From: Septoria linicola
Lineage: Eukaryota; Ascomycota; Dothideomycetes; Mycosphaerellales; Mycosphaerellaceae
Direction: 5' to 3'
NCBI GenBank assembly: GCA_024114885.1
Contig: CP099426.1
Span: 2,294,001 to 2,358,000 of the forward strand
DNA length: 64,000 nt
Positions 36,701 to 50,395 of the stretch are shown one piece after another. Positions within the stretch are counted from its first letter, which is position 1. Each line of letters begins with the position of its first letter. Under the pieces are notes generated by a model. That model saw nothing but the letters and a program-made list of their open reading frames with translations, was not told where the DNA came from and did not search any database. The position numbers and the translations under genes are program-made.

Positions 36701-39400
36701 TACTATATTGTTATAGTATCTAATAAACATAGTATCCTTTCCTCTATTTATTAGTTTGTTACTCCTTGCCTACTAAGGCTATACTCTTATATCTATATAT
36801 ACTACAGCTCTATATCCCTATACCTTAAGGTAGGAGACTATTAGTTTAATCCTATTAAAAGCTTTATTAGGTAAAAGCTTAAATCCCTTAACATCAGGTC
36901 TATTTAGAAGCTTGTTCCTTATATATACCTATACTTCAAGGGCTTCTAGCTAAAACTTAATAGGTATCTTACTTTCTTTAAGTATTACTCTAATAGAGGC
37001 CTCTAATGTTTAGATAGACCTCTTAACTACTCTATTCTAGAGTGAATTATAGGCCTTAGTTAGCTTAAGGGTGATTCTAAAGTCCTTCTCCTACTATTTG
37101 ATTAAAGTAGTAATCTCTCTAGTATTGTTAGCCCTTATAGACTTAAGGAGTACTACTAACTGCCTTTCTACCTTGATCCTCTAGTTCTGAAGAGTAGTTA
37201 GTATATCTAATCTAGCCTTGAGTAGAAATGCCTATTTCTTTCTTAAGAAGTTATTAATAATCTTAAGCTACTATATAAAACCTTTTACTAATAATAGTAA
37301 TAGTCTATAGATATCTACTAATATAAGGGCTAATCTTTTAGGTCTTCTCTTAATAGACTTGCCTAGGTGTTTCTTTATCTTGCCTATTATATAGATCCTA
37401 TACTTATACTCTTCCTAGTTAGGAATTAGAATTCTTTCCTTTAGGTTAGTAACTTTATAAAGGTTTGAGAGTAACCCTCTTCTAAAGTGTACAAATCTTC
37501 TATACTATAGCTCCTACTATTTTAGATCCTTCTCTAATAGGGTAGCATAGGCATTGTTAACCTCTATAGGATTATATAGTAAGTAATATAACTTTTCCTA
37601 TAGGAGAGGTAATATCTTACTAACAAATAGAACACCTCTAACTAGCTTGGTCTTTATAACTGTTTGGCCATCTAGGGAGGTAAGAGTGAAATCAGGCTTC
37701 TAGACTCTAAATTGCTTGCTAAACTAATCCTATAATACAAGATTTACTCTAAGATTAGGAACAAATAGTACCCTATCAAGTAGAACTTCTCCTCCTGAGA
37801 TTCTCTTTATCTATACTAGTCTAGAGTGGGTTATATAGAGGTATCCTCCTCCTACCTTGATCTATACTTTCTTCCTTAGTAGCTTTACTAATCTAAAGAA
37901 GGACAGTTAGTTAGTTATATAGGATAAGGCATAGGAATCTAAGAGCTATTCTTAGAGTAATAACTTGCCTTTAGCCTCAATTATAGAATAGGCCAACTTA
38001 TCTTAGTTATTATCTTCTAATAGGGAATTATTATTGCTTCTAGAACTAGAGTGAGTTCTAGAATCAGAACTAGAACTAGACTCCTAGGCTAAAAATCCTT
38101 TCTTTAGAAGCTTTCTAGACTTTTCTATCCTTTGAAGCTACTTGCCTATTTTCTAGATAACCTTCTTTAGCTTATTATATAATAATGACTTGTAGACAGC
38201 TTTCTTAATATGTCTAGCATTCCTTGGTGAAGGGGATCTTCTAACCCTCCCTCTAAGGAATAATCCTTGAGGGTCCTTCTAGTTCTTAGTACTATTTCTC
38301 TACTAGGATAGTTTCTTAGTAGTAGGGAGGTTAGGACAATCCTTCAACTAGTACTTCCCTTTCTTATAGAGCTAGTATATTAGTAGGGACTTTCCTTAGT
38401 AGGGCTGCCTAGAATAGAATATAGCTAGACCTATATCTATCTTATCTAGATTGTCTCTTACCTCTTAGGACTTAAGTAGAAGGAGAACAGTGTCTATATC
38501 TAAGGATAGTTAGGTTATAATAGCATCCTTAGCTGCTTAGTATAATATAGGTAGGGACTATAGGAGATGTTTTAGCCTTTTCTCTTAGCTCTAGTAGTAG
38601 GCTTCCTAAGGATTAATCTTAGTAATCCTCTTACCTAGGCCTCTAAGGTATCTCTATACTTCCCTGATTGTCTTATTAGGTAATATCCTAAATATAACAA
38701 ACTGCTTAATTAGACCTATAGTATAGGACTTCAGGACTCTATTATACTTGTTCTAGAGAATTACCTATATCTTAGCTGCTAGTATAGTAATATACTATGT
38801 CTCTAGCTCTATCTTATTATCTTTACTAATACTGTATCTGATACTGAACCTATATACTATATTGTCTTTTAAGAAGTGTTGATTCTAAGTGATATATATC
38901 TAAAGACTAGTGTCCTACTAAACTATATATAGGTTCCCTCTAATAATTAGTTAGCTGATTACCTAGAACTAGTCCTTTCCTTCTAGCTTGTCTGTCTATA
39001 GCTTAAACTATCTCTTCTAGTTAGTTCTGTCTAGGATTAGAATCCTTTAGCTCTTCTTGTCCTCTTAGTCTATTATAGAAATAGGTAAATAGAATGAATA
39101 ATTAGTAGAATGCTTTAGACTAGCTGAGGATTCTAGAGAAGGGTAATTTCTTATAGTAGGGAGACTAGCTCTAAGGGATAGGGATTCCTCGTATTTAGGA
39201 AATTACTAAGACTTAGATCTTTCTCTCTTAGTAGAGTTTCTATTACTAGGTAGTAGGAAGGCCAAGTAGCCTCTTCTAACTCTAGTGATACTAGGTATAA
39301 TAGTAGAGAACTAGGCAGGTATTAACAAAGTAGAAACATACTACTATCTTATAGAGATCTTTACTAACTTATATACTACTAGGTACAAACTAGCTTCGTT
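33790..39400 (-). pseudogene. Copia-B gag-pol polyprotein, RIP-inactivated
   Basis: The minus-strand frame encodes, in order: a gag zinc-knuckle remnant (YKKGKYQLKDCP, 38340-38390); an aspartic protease with LLDSYALSYITN in place of the usual LDSGASSHIT (37910-37950); a gag-pre-integrase and integrase start with RRFVHF...YIIGKIKKHLGKS (37340-37530); reverse transcriptase with SLYRLK*A for SLYGLKQA and IYINNI for YVDDI (35430-35620); and RNase H with SKKQKSVAISIIEAKYIA (34800-34880). This is the Pol order of the Copia (Ty1) superfamily. TAG/TAA codons and lost Gly/Asp residues, all explained by C-to-T or G-to-A changes, make it nonfunctional. The gag start codon was not fixed. Confidence 0.88.
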
Positions 39401-39504
39401 AGTAATATAGTTAGGGAAACTTCTAGGCCCTAAATGTTTTCTATAAACTGTAAGGGATATAAGTAACCTATACTAATATAGGTTGCTCCTATTTAGTATA
39501 TAAA

Positions 39505-39519
39505 CCCGGGCTTATAACC
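39505..39519 (-). promoter_or_regulatory. primer-binding site of Copia-B (half initiator tRNA-Met type)
   Basis: On the minus strand the bases directly inside the 5' LTR read GGTTATAAGCCCGGG. One RIP change (TpG to TpA) from GGTTATGAGCCCGGG gives the complement of an initiator tRNA-Met anticodon arm. The same site occurs in Copia-A and Copia-C. Confidence 0.8.
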
Positions 39520-39797
39520 TATTAAAAGTGGAGGGCGTTTATAGATACTATATAATATCAAGGAGGGTATAGCGTAGTAAAGAAGAATAGGGGATCAATC
39601 TTAAACTAACTTATATACATAGTATAGTAGCAATATGCTAGGAACTAAATACAAAGTTAATTAAGTTAGTTATCTAAGAAGAGAAGAAAGAGAAGTAAGA
39701 TATACCTCTTACTAAGCCTTAGGTAGATGCCTTAGGCATCTAGAACTATACTTAGAAGTCCATATCTAGACTAACTATCTAGGATATATTCTTAATA
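39520..39797 (-). repeat. 5' LTR of Copia-B
   Basis: 278 bp; its ends read TATT...AATA on the plus strand after RIP. Followed by the target-site copy GACGT. Confidence 0.94.
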
Positions 39798-39802
39798 GAC
39801 GT

Positions 39803-42202
39803 CGTACTAGAGTAAAGTTATAGCGTGTTTTATAGATAGTCTAGGGCTCCTCTCTTTCTTACTTTTATAATTTAGTCTACCTTTATCTTCTTTAACTCTT
39901 CTAGTTTTAATACTACTACCTATAAATACGCTACCTTTATAGCGAAATCTATCGCTAGCTACTAGAGGACTTAGGTCTAGTACTCGACTAAGATAACGAT
40001 ATTAAGATAGCGTTTTTAGAGACTCTTTATAATTCGAATCTAGTCCGATAGTACCCTCTACGCTACGATATATAGTATTAGAGTAGAGCTCTAGTAGACT
40101 ACCTACTACCTTTAAAATTCTAATTAATATACCTATATCTTCTCTAGACTAGACTTAAGTAAATAGGATATATCTATAGTAGAAAGAGTATAAAACGGAC
40201 TTTAGAGACTAGTATATACGACGATAGTAGGAGGTATAAGGTCGCTATAAGTATAAGTTTAGGATATAAAAGACTATATCTATTAAATAGGAGGGTACTC
40301 GTTCCTTCTAGGTCTAGAAGTTTTTCGACTAGAGGATTAATATCGAGGATACCTCGCTAAAAGTAGTCTACCGAGATTACGAGACCTCTTTAGCCTATCC
40401 GAGCCTTCGTATTAGTATAAGTAGTCTTAGTTCTTACCTTCGAACTAAGGAGTACGTATAGGTATTTAAGAGAAAGAGGATACTACTAGAGTATATCTAG
40501 TAGTATAAAGACTATTATATAAGTTCCTACCGACTACGTTTACCGACTACGTTATTAAGCTTATATAGTTAGGCTCGAAATCGTAAGGGTTACCTCGGCG
40601 ACCTAGACCTAAGTATTAATAACTTCTCTATAGTATCTACGTAAATGATCGTAGTATATAGCCTACTACTTAATTTCTTCGAGAATCCTATAGTCCGCTA
40701 TATATATATACCTTAACCCTAGTCTCGAAATACCTTTCCGCTCTAGTAAGACGATTAAGGCTCTTCTTCGAGAGGTCTAAGAGAGGTCTAAGAAAGATCT
40801 AAAGGCTATACTAGCTAGAACCTCTAAGGTTACTATCGTAGTCGACGGCTAGTAGTCTAGTAGTATAAAAGCTTTATTCCTTACTATCTATACCTACTAG
40901 ATCGACGCTAAATAGGTATAGTACGAGGCGATATTAGACTTTCCTTACGTTACTAGTAGATATACTAGAGAGCGACTTTCGAAATTACTCTTTAATATAT
41001 TATAAAGGTTTAGCCTTAGAGACCGACTAATCGCTCTTATATACGATAACGCTAGAAACAATAGTATACTCTATAGGTCTATATACGTCTTACTAGTATC
41101 TATTCGATCGGTACTAACGTAAGCTAGTATTAAGGCTATCGGCCTTTACTTAATAGAGTATAGCGTAAAAATCGTAAAGCCTTCTATTTCGATCGAAGAG
41201 CTCGTAGAGCTAGTAGTACTAGATATTTAACTAGATAAGGCAAATCTCTTCTCTAATATTAAGGCTATTAAGCCTACTACGCTAGCTACGATTCTAGAAC
41301 GGTTTCTATATTTTACTTATATAATATAGCTTACTATAAAGGCCTTTTTTATATAACTATAAATAATACCGATTAACGATCTATAAGAGTTTTAGAACGA
41401 TAAGAAAGATTAACGAGCTCTAGAAAGGTTTTAAAAGACTTATATAGTAGCTTCTCTTAAAGGACTACCTAAACTTTTATTTAAGGTATATCGTAGTTAT
41501 AGTCGACGACCGTAGTTAGTAAGTATAGTTAGTGCTTATTAATCGTCCTAGGTCTATAGGTTTATAGTATAGGTAAACTCTAGTTCTTAGCGTTTTAAGA
41601 GCTTTATAGATCTCTAAAGAGAGCGTCTAAAGAATCTATATCCCTATCTAAAGGCTTACGTACGCTAGTAAAAGTATCCTATAACGAGACTACTATAAGT
41701 AATATAAGACGTAAGGACCCGTTAGAGCTCGACTACGATAATACTATCTCGCTTTAGTCGACTACGCGACTTTATCGATAAATTTATTAAGCGTTAGTCG
41801 CTACTAACACTTATACTATCTAATACTAACTAGTAATAGTTAGAATACCTTACGTCTCTAACTATACCCTTCGCTTAGGCTACTACCTACGTTAGTACGA
41901 TAAAGGGCTCTAGCCTCTATCTAGTCCTTAGCTACTATAACTCTCTTTTCGATATTCTAGATAAAGTAGACAAGAAACTTAAGTATAAGAAAGAGGCTTA
42001 GAAGGTCTTACTCTATAAGGTACTAGATAAAGCGTATACTAAGCTCTTTTAATATTACTAACGGACCTAGTAACGGTTTAAGGACTACTATAGTATAGTA
42101 GTACTACTATACTCTACGATTAAGAGTATATTCTAGAAGCGAGGCGCTTTCGATAACGATAGTTTAGAAGATCTCTACTAGAGCAAATTACGTATAGAGT
42201 AG
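39803..42202 (+). pseudogene. hAT-Y transposase, N-terminal and core part (continues at 55454)
   Basis: A recognisable hAT frame starts by about 40530. It reads a block like LLNFFENP (common near the N-terminal core of hAT transposases) near 40670. The catalytic core stretch VVDGQQSSSIKALFL (usual form DGWTS) lies near 40840-40890, and YDNARNNSIL (usual DNAxNN) near 41043. A Lys/Tyr-rich block near 42050 resembles the KxxKYY region. Nonsense codons sit at Gln/Trp positions. Between 39803 and 40530 no BED finger could be fixed, so the true start is uncertain. Gyp-D interrupts the gene at 42203. Confidence 0.78.
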
Positions 42203-42481
42203 TAGTAAGGTAAAGGCCTACCTATATACCGTACTTAGTAGTTTTAGTATAAAAGCAAGGTAGTAGCTCGTTTCTAAGATAGTAATGTTTACTCTACTTG
42301 ATTAATTTAATGTCCTACGGTCCTAGTATAGGCTCTTAGTCCTAGGACTACTAGTTTAAGCTCGTTACTACTAGTTAATATACGTATTATAAGACTATTA
42401 CTCTCCGAATAGATCTTATTCTATAGCGACTACTCTTATACCTACCTAGAGGGTTAGTATTAGGGTAGTTATTATCTATTA
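42203..42481 (+). repeat. 5' LTR of Gyp-D
   Basis: TAGTAAGG...TCTATTA, matching the 3' LTR with RIP-type differences. Followed by TAGAGCCGAAGG (42483-42494), the likely primer-binding site (TGGAGCCGAAGG before RIP); tRNA not identified. Confidence 0.93.
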
Positions 42482-43420
42482 ATAGAGCCGAAGGTAAGGC
42501 TATCTCTTCTCTCTTATACCGGAACTAGAAGCGTAGAGGGTAGATAGTAGCCTTAAAGCGAGAACTAATATACTATAAATATTAATAAGAGGCCTAAAAG
42601 AAGCCTACGTAAGAGGCGACTTAAAGAGCTATAATAATATAGAAGCCTCTAGAATATAGATATCGCTCTAACCTAGAAAAGTTATAAACCTCTAGTACCT
42701 CTTAGTACGGATCTATTTAGTAATTACTATATAGATAGTAAGGCGACTTACTATATCGGAGATTTACTTAGGGTCTCTATACCTATAATAGTCTTCGATT
42801 AGACCCTAGTTTAGCGTAAAAACGCTCTCGTTCGGATAGCGTAGAAGCTATAGGATAGGCCGGACCTGTCTAGGTAATCTCGTATCCTCTAGTATATAGA
42901 TCGCTCGGAATAAGCCCTAGTACGGCGTTAGACGCTAATCGTTTAGCTAAGGGCACTAATTACGTCTAAGGCCCCGGACCTGGTATATAGTATAGGCTAA
43001 CGTAATATTATACTACTATAGTTATATAGCGAATTACTCGAATAAGCGAGACGGACGCGCCTAGCTATAAACGGTCGAACTATACGACACGACATGCCTT
43101 ACTTATTAGGCACAATTAATATAGCCCTAGTATTATAATAAAAAGTTTAATGTTTACTTTTAGACAGCTAAGAAAATTTTAGACTCTTGTTTTTTAGTTA
43201 TCGTTTTAAATAATAACTATATTTTATTTAAAAACCTAATTAAGGAGAGTATAATATACTCTTAGAACACCTTCGAACGAGCTCTATAAGTAAATTAGTA
43301 TCTACTAGCCGGCCTAAAATACTAGAGAGTAGCTTATCTAACTAGCTTAATAAGTAAATTCGAAGATTACTAGTAAAGCTACTACCCGCTTTTACTTTAT
43401 TCTCTCTACTAGATAACGAC

Positions 43421-46335
43421 ATGTCTATAGAAGCAGAGGACTAAGAAGGTACTAACCTTAACTCTAATACTAATATCTTTCGAGAACCGAACTTAGGAGG
43501 TAGACTATCTATAGCGTAGTTCTAGCTACTTATAGAGACTATCTAAGTAACCTAAAGCTAGAAGGTAATTGTCGCTTAGGTTCTACTACTACCTAGCTCG
43601 GACTAGAATCTTTTCTTTAATAGAGAGAACGTAACCGAGTATATTAAGCGTTTTAAAGTACTATATAGGAACTACGCTATCCTACTTATTAATAATAATA
43701 AATAGCTTTACGAGAAGTTACTTACTTAGGTTACGGTTATCTAACGTAGAAGATACTAGCGCCTTAATAGTTTCTACGACCAAGACTACTCTAAGTTCAA
43801 AGAGTCGATTATTAAGGAATACCGAAAGTACGATAATATATATATACTTAGAAACCGCTACTATATAGAAAACCTTTATAAGGTTAACTATAGTAAGGAT
43901 AATAATCTCTTAGAGTACTTGAGGCAGTTTATACTCTACTCTAATACTATACCTACTTCGTATATAGACGAGCGTTCTCGTACTCTTCTATTTATACGAG
44001 GCCTTCTATTTCGTTTTAGTAAGAGGCTCTAGGCCTATCTTAGGTTAGATCTTAATAACAAGGACTTAGATTATAGTAAGCTCTTAAAGATAGCCTAGCG
44101 TTAGATTAATAGTAATAAGGACTTTAAATTAGAAGTATATAACAAAGGTAGTAGAGACGTCTAGTAGTTATACGAAGTAGTAAAGAAGTCCGCTCTAAGA
44201 CTGAACTCTAAGTTTAAGGCTAGAGAAACGGTAGTCTATAAAGGCCGTAAGCCGGCAACCGTCGATAATATTACCGCTAGTATATAAGACCTCGTAATTA
44301 CTACGATTCGTCGACTCGAAGACGGAGGTCTATAGCTACTACGTCTGTCGATAGGATAGTAGGCGAAGTCTTACGATTACGACTATCTATATATTCTAAG
44401 ACCTACTTATAGCTAGGAGATTTCGATTAATTTAGCTACGATAGATAACGAGTTAATAATTAAGGCCTATACGGCGATCGCTCTAAAGATTTTAGGTTAT
44501 TAGATATATAGGCTCGAAGGCTATATAGCTACAAACTACGAGTACCTATAGTAGTTCGAGACTAAGAGCTTGATATATAGAGATCTAAAGACCGGTATTA
44601 TATACTATAGAACGCCTCGCCTAGGTACAGAAAAGATATAGTACTACTAGGACAAGGAATTGCTAAAGCTATTCGTATTAATAGGAGTATTAGAGTAGCG
44701 CTATAGGAAGATCGATCTTGAAAATATAGATCGTTTATTAACGCTAAGAGCGAGCTAGTAGAGGACAGCGAACAAGGTAGCTAGTATTAACGGTCCTATT
44801 AATATCGGTTAAGTCGCTTCTATTATATAGGAGGATTAGGACGATCTAATCGGCGCCTACGTAGCTAGAGATAGCGTAAAGACAAAGTAGAACCTAAACT
44901 CTTCTCGTCTAGTCGGAGGATAGCTAATAGGAGTATAGAAGCGGATTACGACCTAGGCTATAGCTATAAGAACCTACACTTATCGTCACCCTCGTATTAA
45001 AGAGGTTAAAGATAAAAACTAGCTAGCTCCTTACCTTATAGATATAAGGGAGTTAGAGGATTCTTAAACTTAGAGACGTAATAACGATAAGATCGAGAAT
45101 AAGTAGATATACGACTACCTAAACGGTCTACTAGTTCTAGTCGCTCCTATATATACTTAAAAGTAGAAGAAGGCTAAGGAGCCTCTAAAGACCAAGCGTA
45201 TAGACAACTACCTTCGAGCTACGTACGCTAATAATAACGCTAACGTCTTCTAGATAGATAAAATACTCGAATCTAAGGTCTAGTTAAGCTTAGTAGAGAT
45301 TATTCTCTATAGCGAGCGAGCGTCGTATTCCTTATAGAGTCGTGTTCCGAACGATACGGATCTACGTAAGAAGCTTAATAAGCTCTATATAAAGAAGCGT
45401 ACGAATAGAGGTAGCGGAGTTAAGATTAGCGTATATTCCTTACTATCTAAAGCCTTTAGCGAGTAGGTAGAGGAGGAGCTAACGAAAGCTATTTTAGTAA
45501 CTAATATTAAGGCCTTCTAGGTTACTACTATAGCGATTAATGTAGTTAAGCCTAGGCCCGCTTCTAAGCTTTATAAGTAGACTAATAATATCCTTCTATT
45601 ATTTAATAATATCTATTAGATTATTCTAAGTATCTACGTACCTACAAAGTACGGCTCTCGAATAATAGCTTATAAGTCTTTAATTAACGAGAGAGCTAAG
45701 TTAATAATTATACTAATCGAACATGTTCGAAAGCTTCAAGTCGGTATAACCTCTCTTAGTAATATTACTATAGGAGGAGTCGGAGGCAAGGTTACTTTTA
45801 TTAGGTACTACCTAGAGGTATTAGTCGATACCTTTAGCGTAAGAGTTACGATACTATTTCTAGTCTTACTAGCGAACGGCCCGATCTTACTTAGCCGACT
45901 ATAGGCGCGGTAGGTACGCCTAGCTTCTAAGAACTACGATAATAGCTCTTAGGAGAGCTTAATTAGTACTCTAGACGGCTATATTATTATATTTACTAGC
46001 TTTAATAGCTATAGTAATATACGAACTATAGAATAGGTCCTAGGAAAAGCTAGAGTACCGAGGAACTAGCTCTAGTCGACGGCACGAGTATAGTAGAGGC
46101 TCTAATACGTATATCGCGTTAAGATTCGATAGAAGTTAGTATCCGAACTCTAACTTTTAGTAATTACTAGCTAAAGGATATAGGGTATACCGTCGAGGAC
46201 TCTAGATCTTATAATAGCGAGGAGTAGAGGGAGGGATTATAAGCTTTTTAAGCTTCTACTACCCTTTCCGTATAAGGTTTAGTAGTTAGAGATAAAAACT
46301 CTACTTAGGAAGGTTAGCTAGTAGAACGTTCCATA
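43421..46335 (+). pseudogene. gag (long, about 970 codons) of Gyp-D, RIP-inactivated
   Basis: The frame opens with an ATG kept at 43421 (MSIEAEDQEG after reading TAA as the original CAA). It runs to about 46335, where the pol frame takes over. A capsid-like segment follows residue 60 (NRENVTEYIKRF, then RSRTLLFIRGLLFRFS near 43970-44030), typical of Gypsy gag helices. The C-terminal third (LVDTFSVRVTILFLVLLANGP near 45820-45890) may be a protease remnant, but no DSGA-type motif was seen. Interrupting codons are TAG/TAA at Gln positions. The product would form the virus-like particle shell. Confidence 0.72.
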
Positions 46336-49300
46336 GTTACCTTTTTAAACGATAATTACGTTATACCTCCTATACTATACTTTAAACTATACTAGTAGTA
46401 TAGATAGATAAGCGATTAGTACTAGTATTCGTTTACAGTTACTAATAGCCTTAAACTCCTAGAGAATTAAGTCTTTAACTACCTTACGTAGTAGTTGTCG
46501 TATATAAAGGTAATTTACTTTAAGGACTATTTTATAGCGGACTTGATTAGATAAAGTACCTCTCTACGATAGTAGCTCGAACTATTAAGACGGGTTAATT
46601 ATAGCTAGACTTAAACATAGTACGACTATCTCGTAGTAGTAGCTATTAAAGGTAACGTTACTAAATTCAGCTAATATAGTCGACTTAAGAAGCTTCTACT
46701 AGCTACCGGCGAAGTCGAACTAGCTTGTACTAGCGAGCGAGACTTGTACTAGGGTATTAGATATAGTTTTAACGATACTATACTAGTATCTTAATCGAGC
46801 TAGGGTTCGAATTATAGAGGCGAATACTTGATAATTACTCGTAGGAAGCTTAGAGAGGCGGAGCTAGCTATCTAAGAACCTAGACTCTACGACGAGGTTA
46901 TTTCTAATAAAGTAGACGACGAGCTTAGCGAAGAGACGTACGTTATCTCGGCCGCTATTAATATAGTAGTAGAGAGAGCTCGTAATAAAGAAGCTATAGG
47001 GTAGTAGAAGCTAGATAATTATATTAGCGCCTATACTCTTTATAAGCGAGTTACTAATAAGATTAAACTAGTAAATGCCGATATTACTATAACTAATAGC
47101 TTAAACCCTAGCGGATCGAAGGACTAGCGACGGACTTATATTAAAAAGGAAGCAGCTATACTACCTAGTACTAGACCTTATAATAGTAAGTACTTAACTA
47201 AGAGGTTCTCGACGATCGAGCCTAGATTACGCCTTACGCCTAAACGGCTTACAAAGTTCAAACCTAGTATAGAGCTACTACTAAAGGAGCTAGATTTGTT
47301 ATACTATATACTAAGGAATCGAGAAGCTGCCTTTATATAGGACTTTACGTATTTAGGCCGAATTAACTCTAATATTACTCTACTATAGAAGATTCGAATA
47401 GTTCCTTACGAGCTATAGTAGTATCTAGGCTTCAAGCTAAACCTATCTCTACGACACGTCGTAGAAGATATACTAAGACAACGAATCTAAGCTAGAACTC
47501 TTAAGCTATACTACGGTGCCTATCGAAACCTGTACTTCCTTATTAGTAAGAAGATAGAGGCAGGTAAGCTAAAGAAGTATCGGTTAATTAACGTAGCTTA
47601 GAAGTTTAATCAAGTTACTATAAGAGATTCGAACTTACTATCTAACGCTAAGGGTTTCTCTAAGGACTTTACTAGTTACGCGCTAGCCTCGTTAGTTAAT
47701 ATCTTCTCTAGATATAACTAAATCCTACTCGATAAATCCTATAGAGACCTTATAGGTTTTAACTTACTACTAGGCCTATTATAGTAGACTACGTTACCGT
47801 AAGGAGCTACGAATTCTGTTACCTAGTTCGTTCGTATTATTAATCAAGTGCTTATAGAGTATGTCTCGTATAAGGTATAGCTGTTCCTTAATAATATTAG
47901 TATTAAAGAGCCTAAGACAAAGTACGATAGTAAAGAGGTTAAACCTAGCCTCCGCTATTACGTTATTAAATATATTATAGCTATAGACGACGTTCTCTAT
48001 AATATAGAACGAGCTAATATAACCGTGGCTTTTAATAAGCTATAGCTCTATTACGAACAACTAGTAATCGTTAGTTACCTTACTAGTATCGATAGTCGCT
48101 ATCTAGACTTCGCGAGAGTAGCGAAGATTAAGAAATAGCCGACTCTAGAGAATTAGAAGGAGGTTCGAATCTTCCTCGGCGTAGTTACGTACTACTACGT
48201 CTAGGTTAAAGGTTTTACGATTATCTTTACTTCGCTATTCAAGCTCTTATAGAAGGATACTAAGTTTTAATAGACTACCGAATACTAACTAGCTAAAGAT
48301 GTCGTCTTAAAGGCACTAGTTTCAGCTCTAGCCCTAGTTACTCTTAACTTTAGAGAAGGAGTAGGACTTATTGTTATAGGTATAGATTCGAGTAGTAAAG
48401 GTTAGGGATATACGCTTTCCTAATATAATCGAGACGAGCTACTTCTCTACTATCTAGTTCGATATAAGTCCGGCCTATTTAACCTAGTAGAGGTTAAGTA
48501 CGATACTAGAAAGCGCGAATACCTTAGTATACTAAAGGTATTAAAGAAGCTAAAACTATAGCTGTTCGGAGTATACTTCTAACTAGAGATTAATATAAAT
48601 ACTCTTGTTTACTAGCTTAATAAGGCTGCCTCTAATTTGCCGAATATAGTAATAACGCGCTAGCTAGTATAGATCTACCTCTTCGACTTTAACGTTATAT
48701 ATGTTCCTAGTAAGAAGTATATAGCTCCGGATTCGTTATTAAGAAAGCCTACTACGCCTAAAGATATAGAAGCTATAGAATAGGAAGAAGACGTAGATCT
48801 AATAATTAACGAGTAATTCTTCGATACCTTTTACGTTAACGTTTTCTCTGTATAGGTAATTTAGAGCGAGCTACCTATAATTAATAGGATCTACTCTTAG
48901 AAGTTAATAAATATTACTTTCGTACTTATACGGATATAAAGACCTAAGAGAGTTTCTAATAACGAGTATAAGCGGTTAAGGAAGAAGTATCGGCTGTTTT
49001 ATATTAAGAATAACTAGCTCTAGCGCTAAGAGCGAGTAGCTAGACCTCTATAGCGAGTTATTAATAAACCTAGAGTACGAGCTCGTATTATTAAGGCATA
49101 CTATTATAAGAACGGTTATCGTAGCGCTAAATAGACGTATAATCTTATCTAGAAACGATAGTAGTAGGATAGGGTTTAGGCTTAGATTTCGCTTACTATT
49201 TAGTAGTATACTATTTGTAGTCTTCGGTATAAGAGACAGGTACCTAGAGAACTATAGATCCCGCTCTAAGTTATAGTTAGCTAGCGGTAGTATATCGATA

Positions 49301-50395
49301 GCTTATATGTCTCGAAGAACTATTCGTTAATAGTTATACGCGAATCTCTATCGCGCTAGCTAGAAGTACGTATATTCTAGTACCTAGCGAAGAGTATCTC
49401 TTTAGTATAGATAGTAAGGTTTATATAGGAAGAGATCTTTTACTAGTAGGGTACTACTATAGAAGTTATCCTTAATAACTATAAGACTAACCTTAGTAAC
49501 GTAGAGAAGCTACTACTATCGTATAGTGTTAAACGTATTAATATTTCGCTATACTACTCTTAGTCTAACGCTATCGTTAAAGTCGGCTATAAGACAATAT
49601 TAGACGCTTACTTAAAGCTCTCTAATAGCGGTCTTTATACGATCCGTAACTATATTCTAGTAGTTCTATAGGTAGAGAGAACGATAATAGTCTCTACTAC
49701 TAGTCTAATACTATTAGAGGTAATAATTAGGCGTGACGTAGTACTACTAATCGAGCTAGAATACTACACCTTCTAGATTATAGATTAGAGCAAGGTTAAG
49801 ACTAGAGTAGAGCTTCTTACGATTCGAGCTCAAGCCCTAGAAGCTATAGAAACGATAGTAGAAGAAGGACGACTACGTTAATAGCGTCTCTAAGAATAGA
49901 ACAAGGCGTACTTCGATAAATATCGCTATACGGACCTTATTATACTAAAGGAGAGAGATCTCGTATTAGTATACTACTCTAAGTTAAAAACTAGCTTCTT
50001 CTATAAGCTCGCGTTTAGGTAGGAAGGCCCTTTTAGAGTATCTAAAGTATTATAGAGAGGTATATCGTATAAGCTTAAGGAACTAGATAGCTTAAAACGA
50101 GAGTATATCTATAAGAGAATAGACCTTAAGAAATACATCTTTCTACGAGAAAACCTAAAGCTAGTTCTAGATTAGGTTAAACTAGAAGAAGTACCGCTAC
50201 TAATAGAGAAGGTTATAGAACTAGGACTTCTACCTAGATATAAGTATCTATAGATCTTTATTAGTAAGCTATTAGTAATAACTTAAGAAGAAAGGGAGAG
50301 TTATATACGCTAGCTACTAATAGAGCTTAAAGAAGAAATAGAAGACTTAGTAAGCTAAAGGCTAAAGCTAGCCTAGTAGAGCTAAAGAAGTAGAA
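46336..50395 (+). pseudogene. pol of Gyp-D: reverse transcriptase, RNase H, integrase; RIP-inactivated
   Basis: About 1,350 codons in one frame, broken only by TAG/TAA in place of Gln/Trp codons. RT shows the block around SYRDLIGFN and TLPQGATNSV (47735-47815), with FLNNI for the catalytic FLDDI box near 47884-47898; both Asp-to-Asn changes fit G-to-A RIP. The connection and RNase H part follows with FKLLQKDTKF near 48240. Integrase spans about 48900-50030 and ends with the (W)EGPFRVSKVL motif near 50015-50050. A basic tail reaches about 50395. The frame differs from gag, so expression probably used frameshifting or a polyprotein start near 46336. Confidence 0.87.

Larger units (their letters stand above)
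33499..39797 (-). mobile_element. Copia-B: complete Copia retrotransposon, least RIP-mutated copy
   Basis: The 6,299-bp element has LTRs at 33499-33776 and 39520-39797, coding strand minus. A perfect 5-bp target duplication, GACGT, lies at 33494-33498 and 39798-39802. The left LTR keeps the original TGTT...AACA ends. CpA and TpG survive at many places where Copia-A has TpA, so this is a younger insertion or saw fewer RIP cycles. It is inserted inside hAT-Y. Confidence 0.96.
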
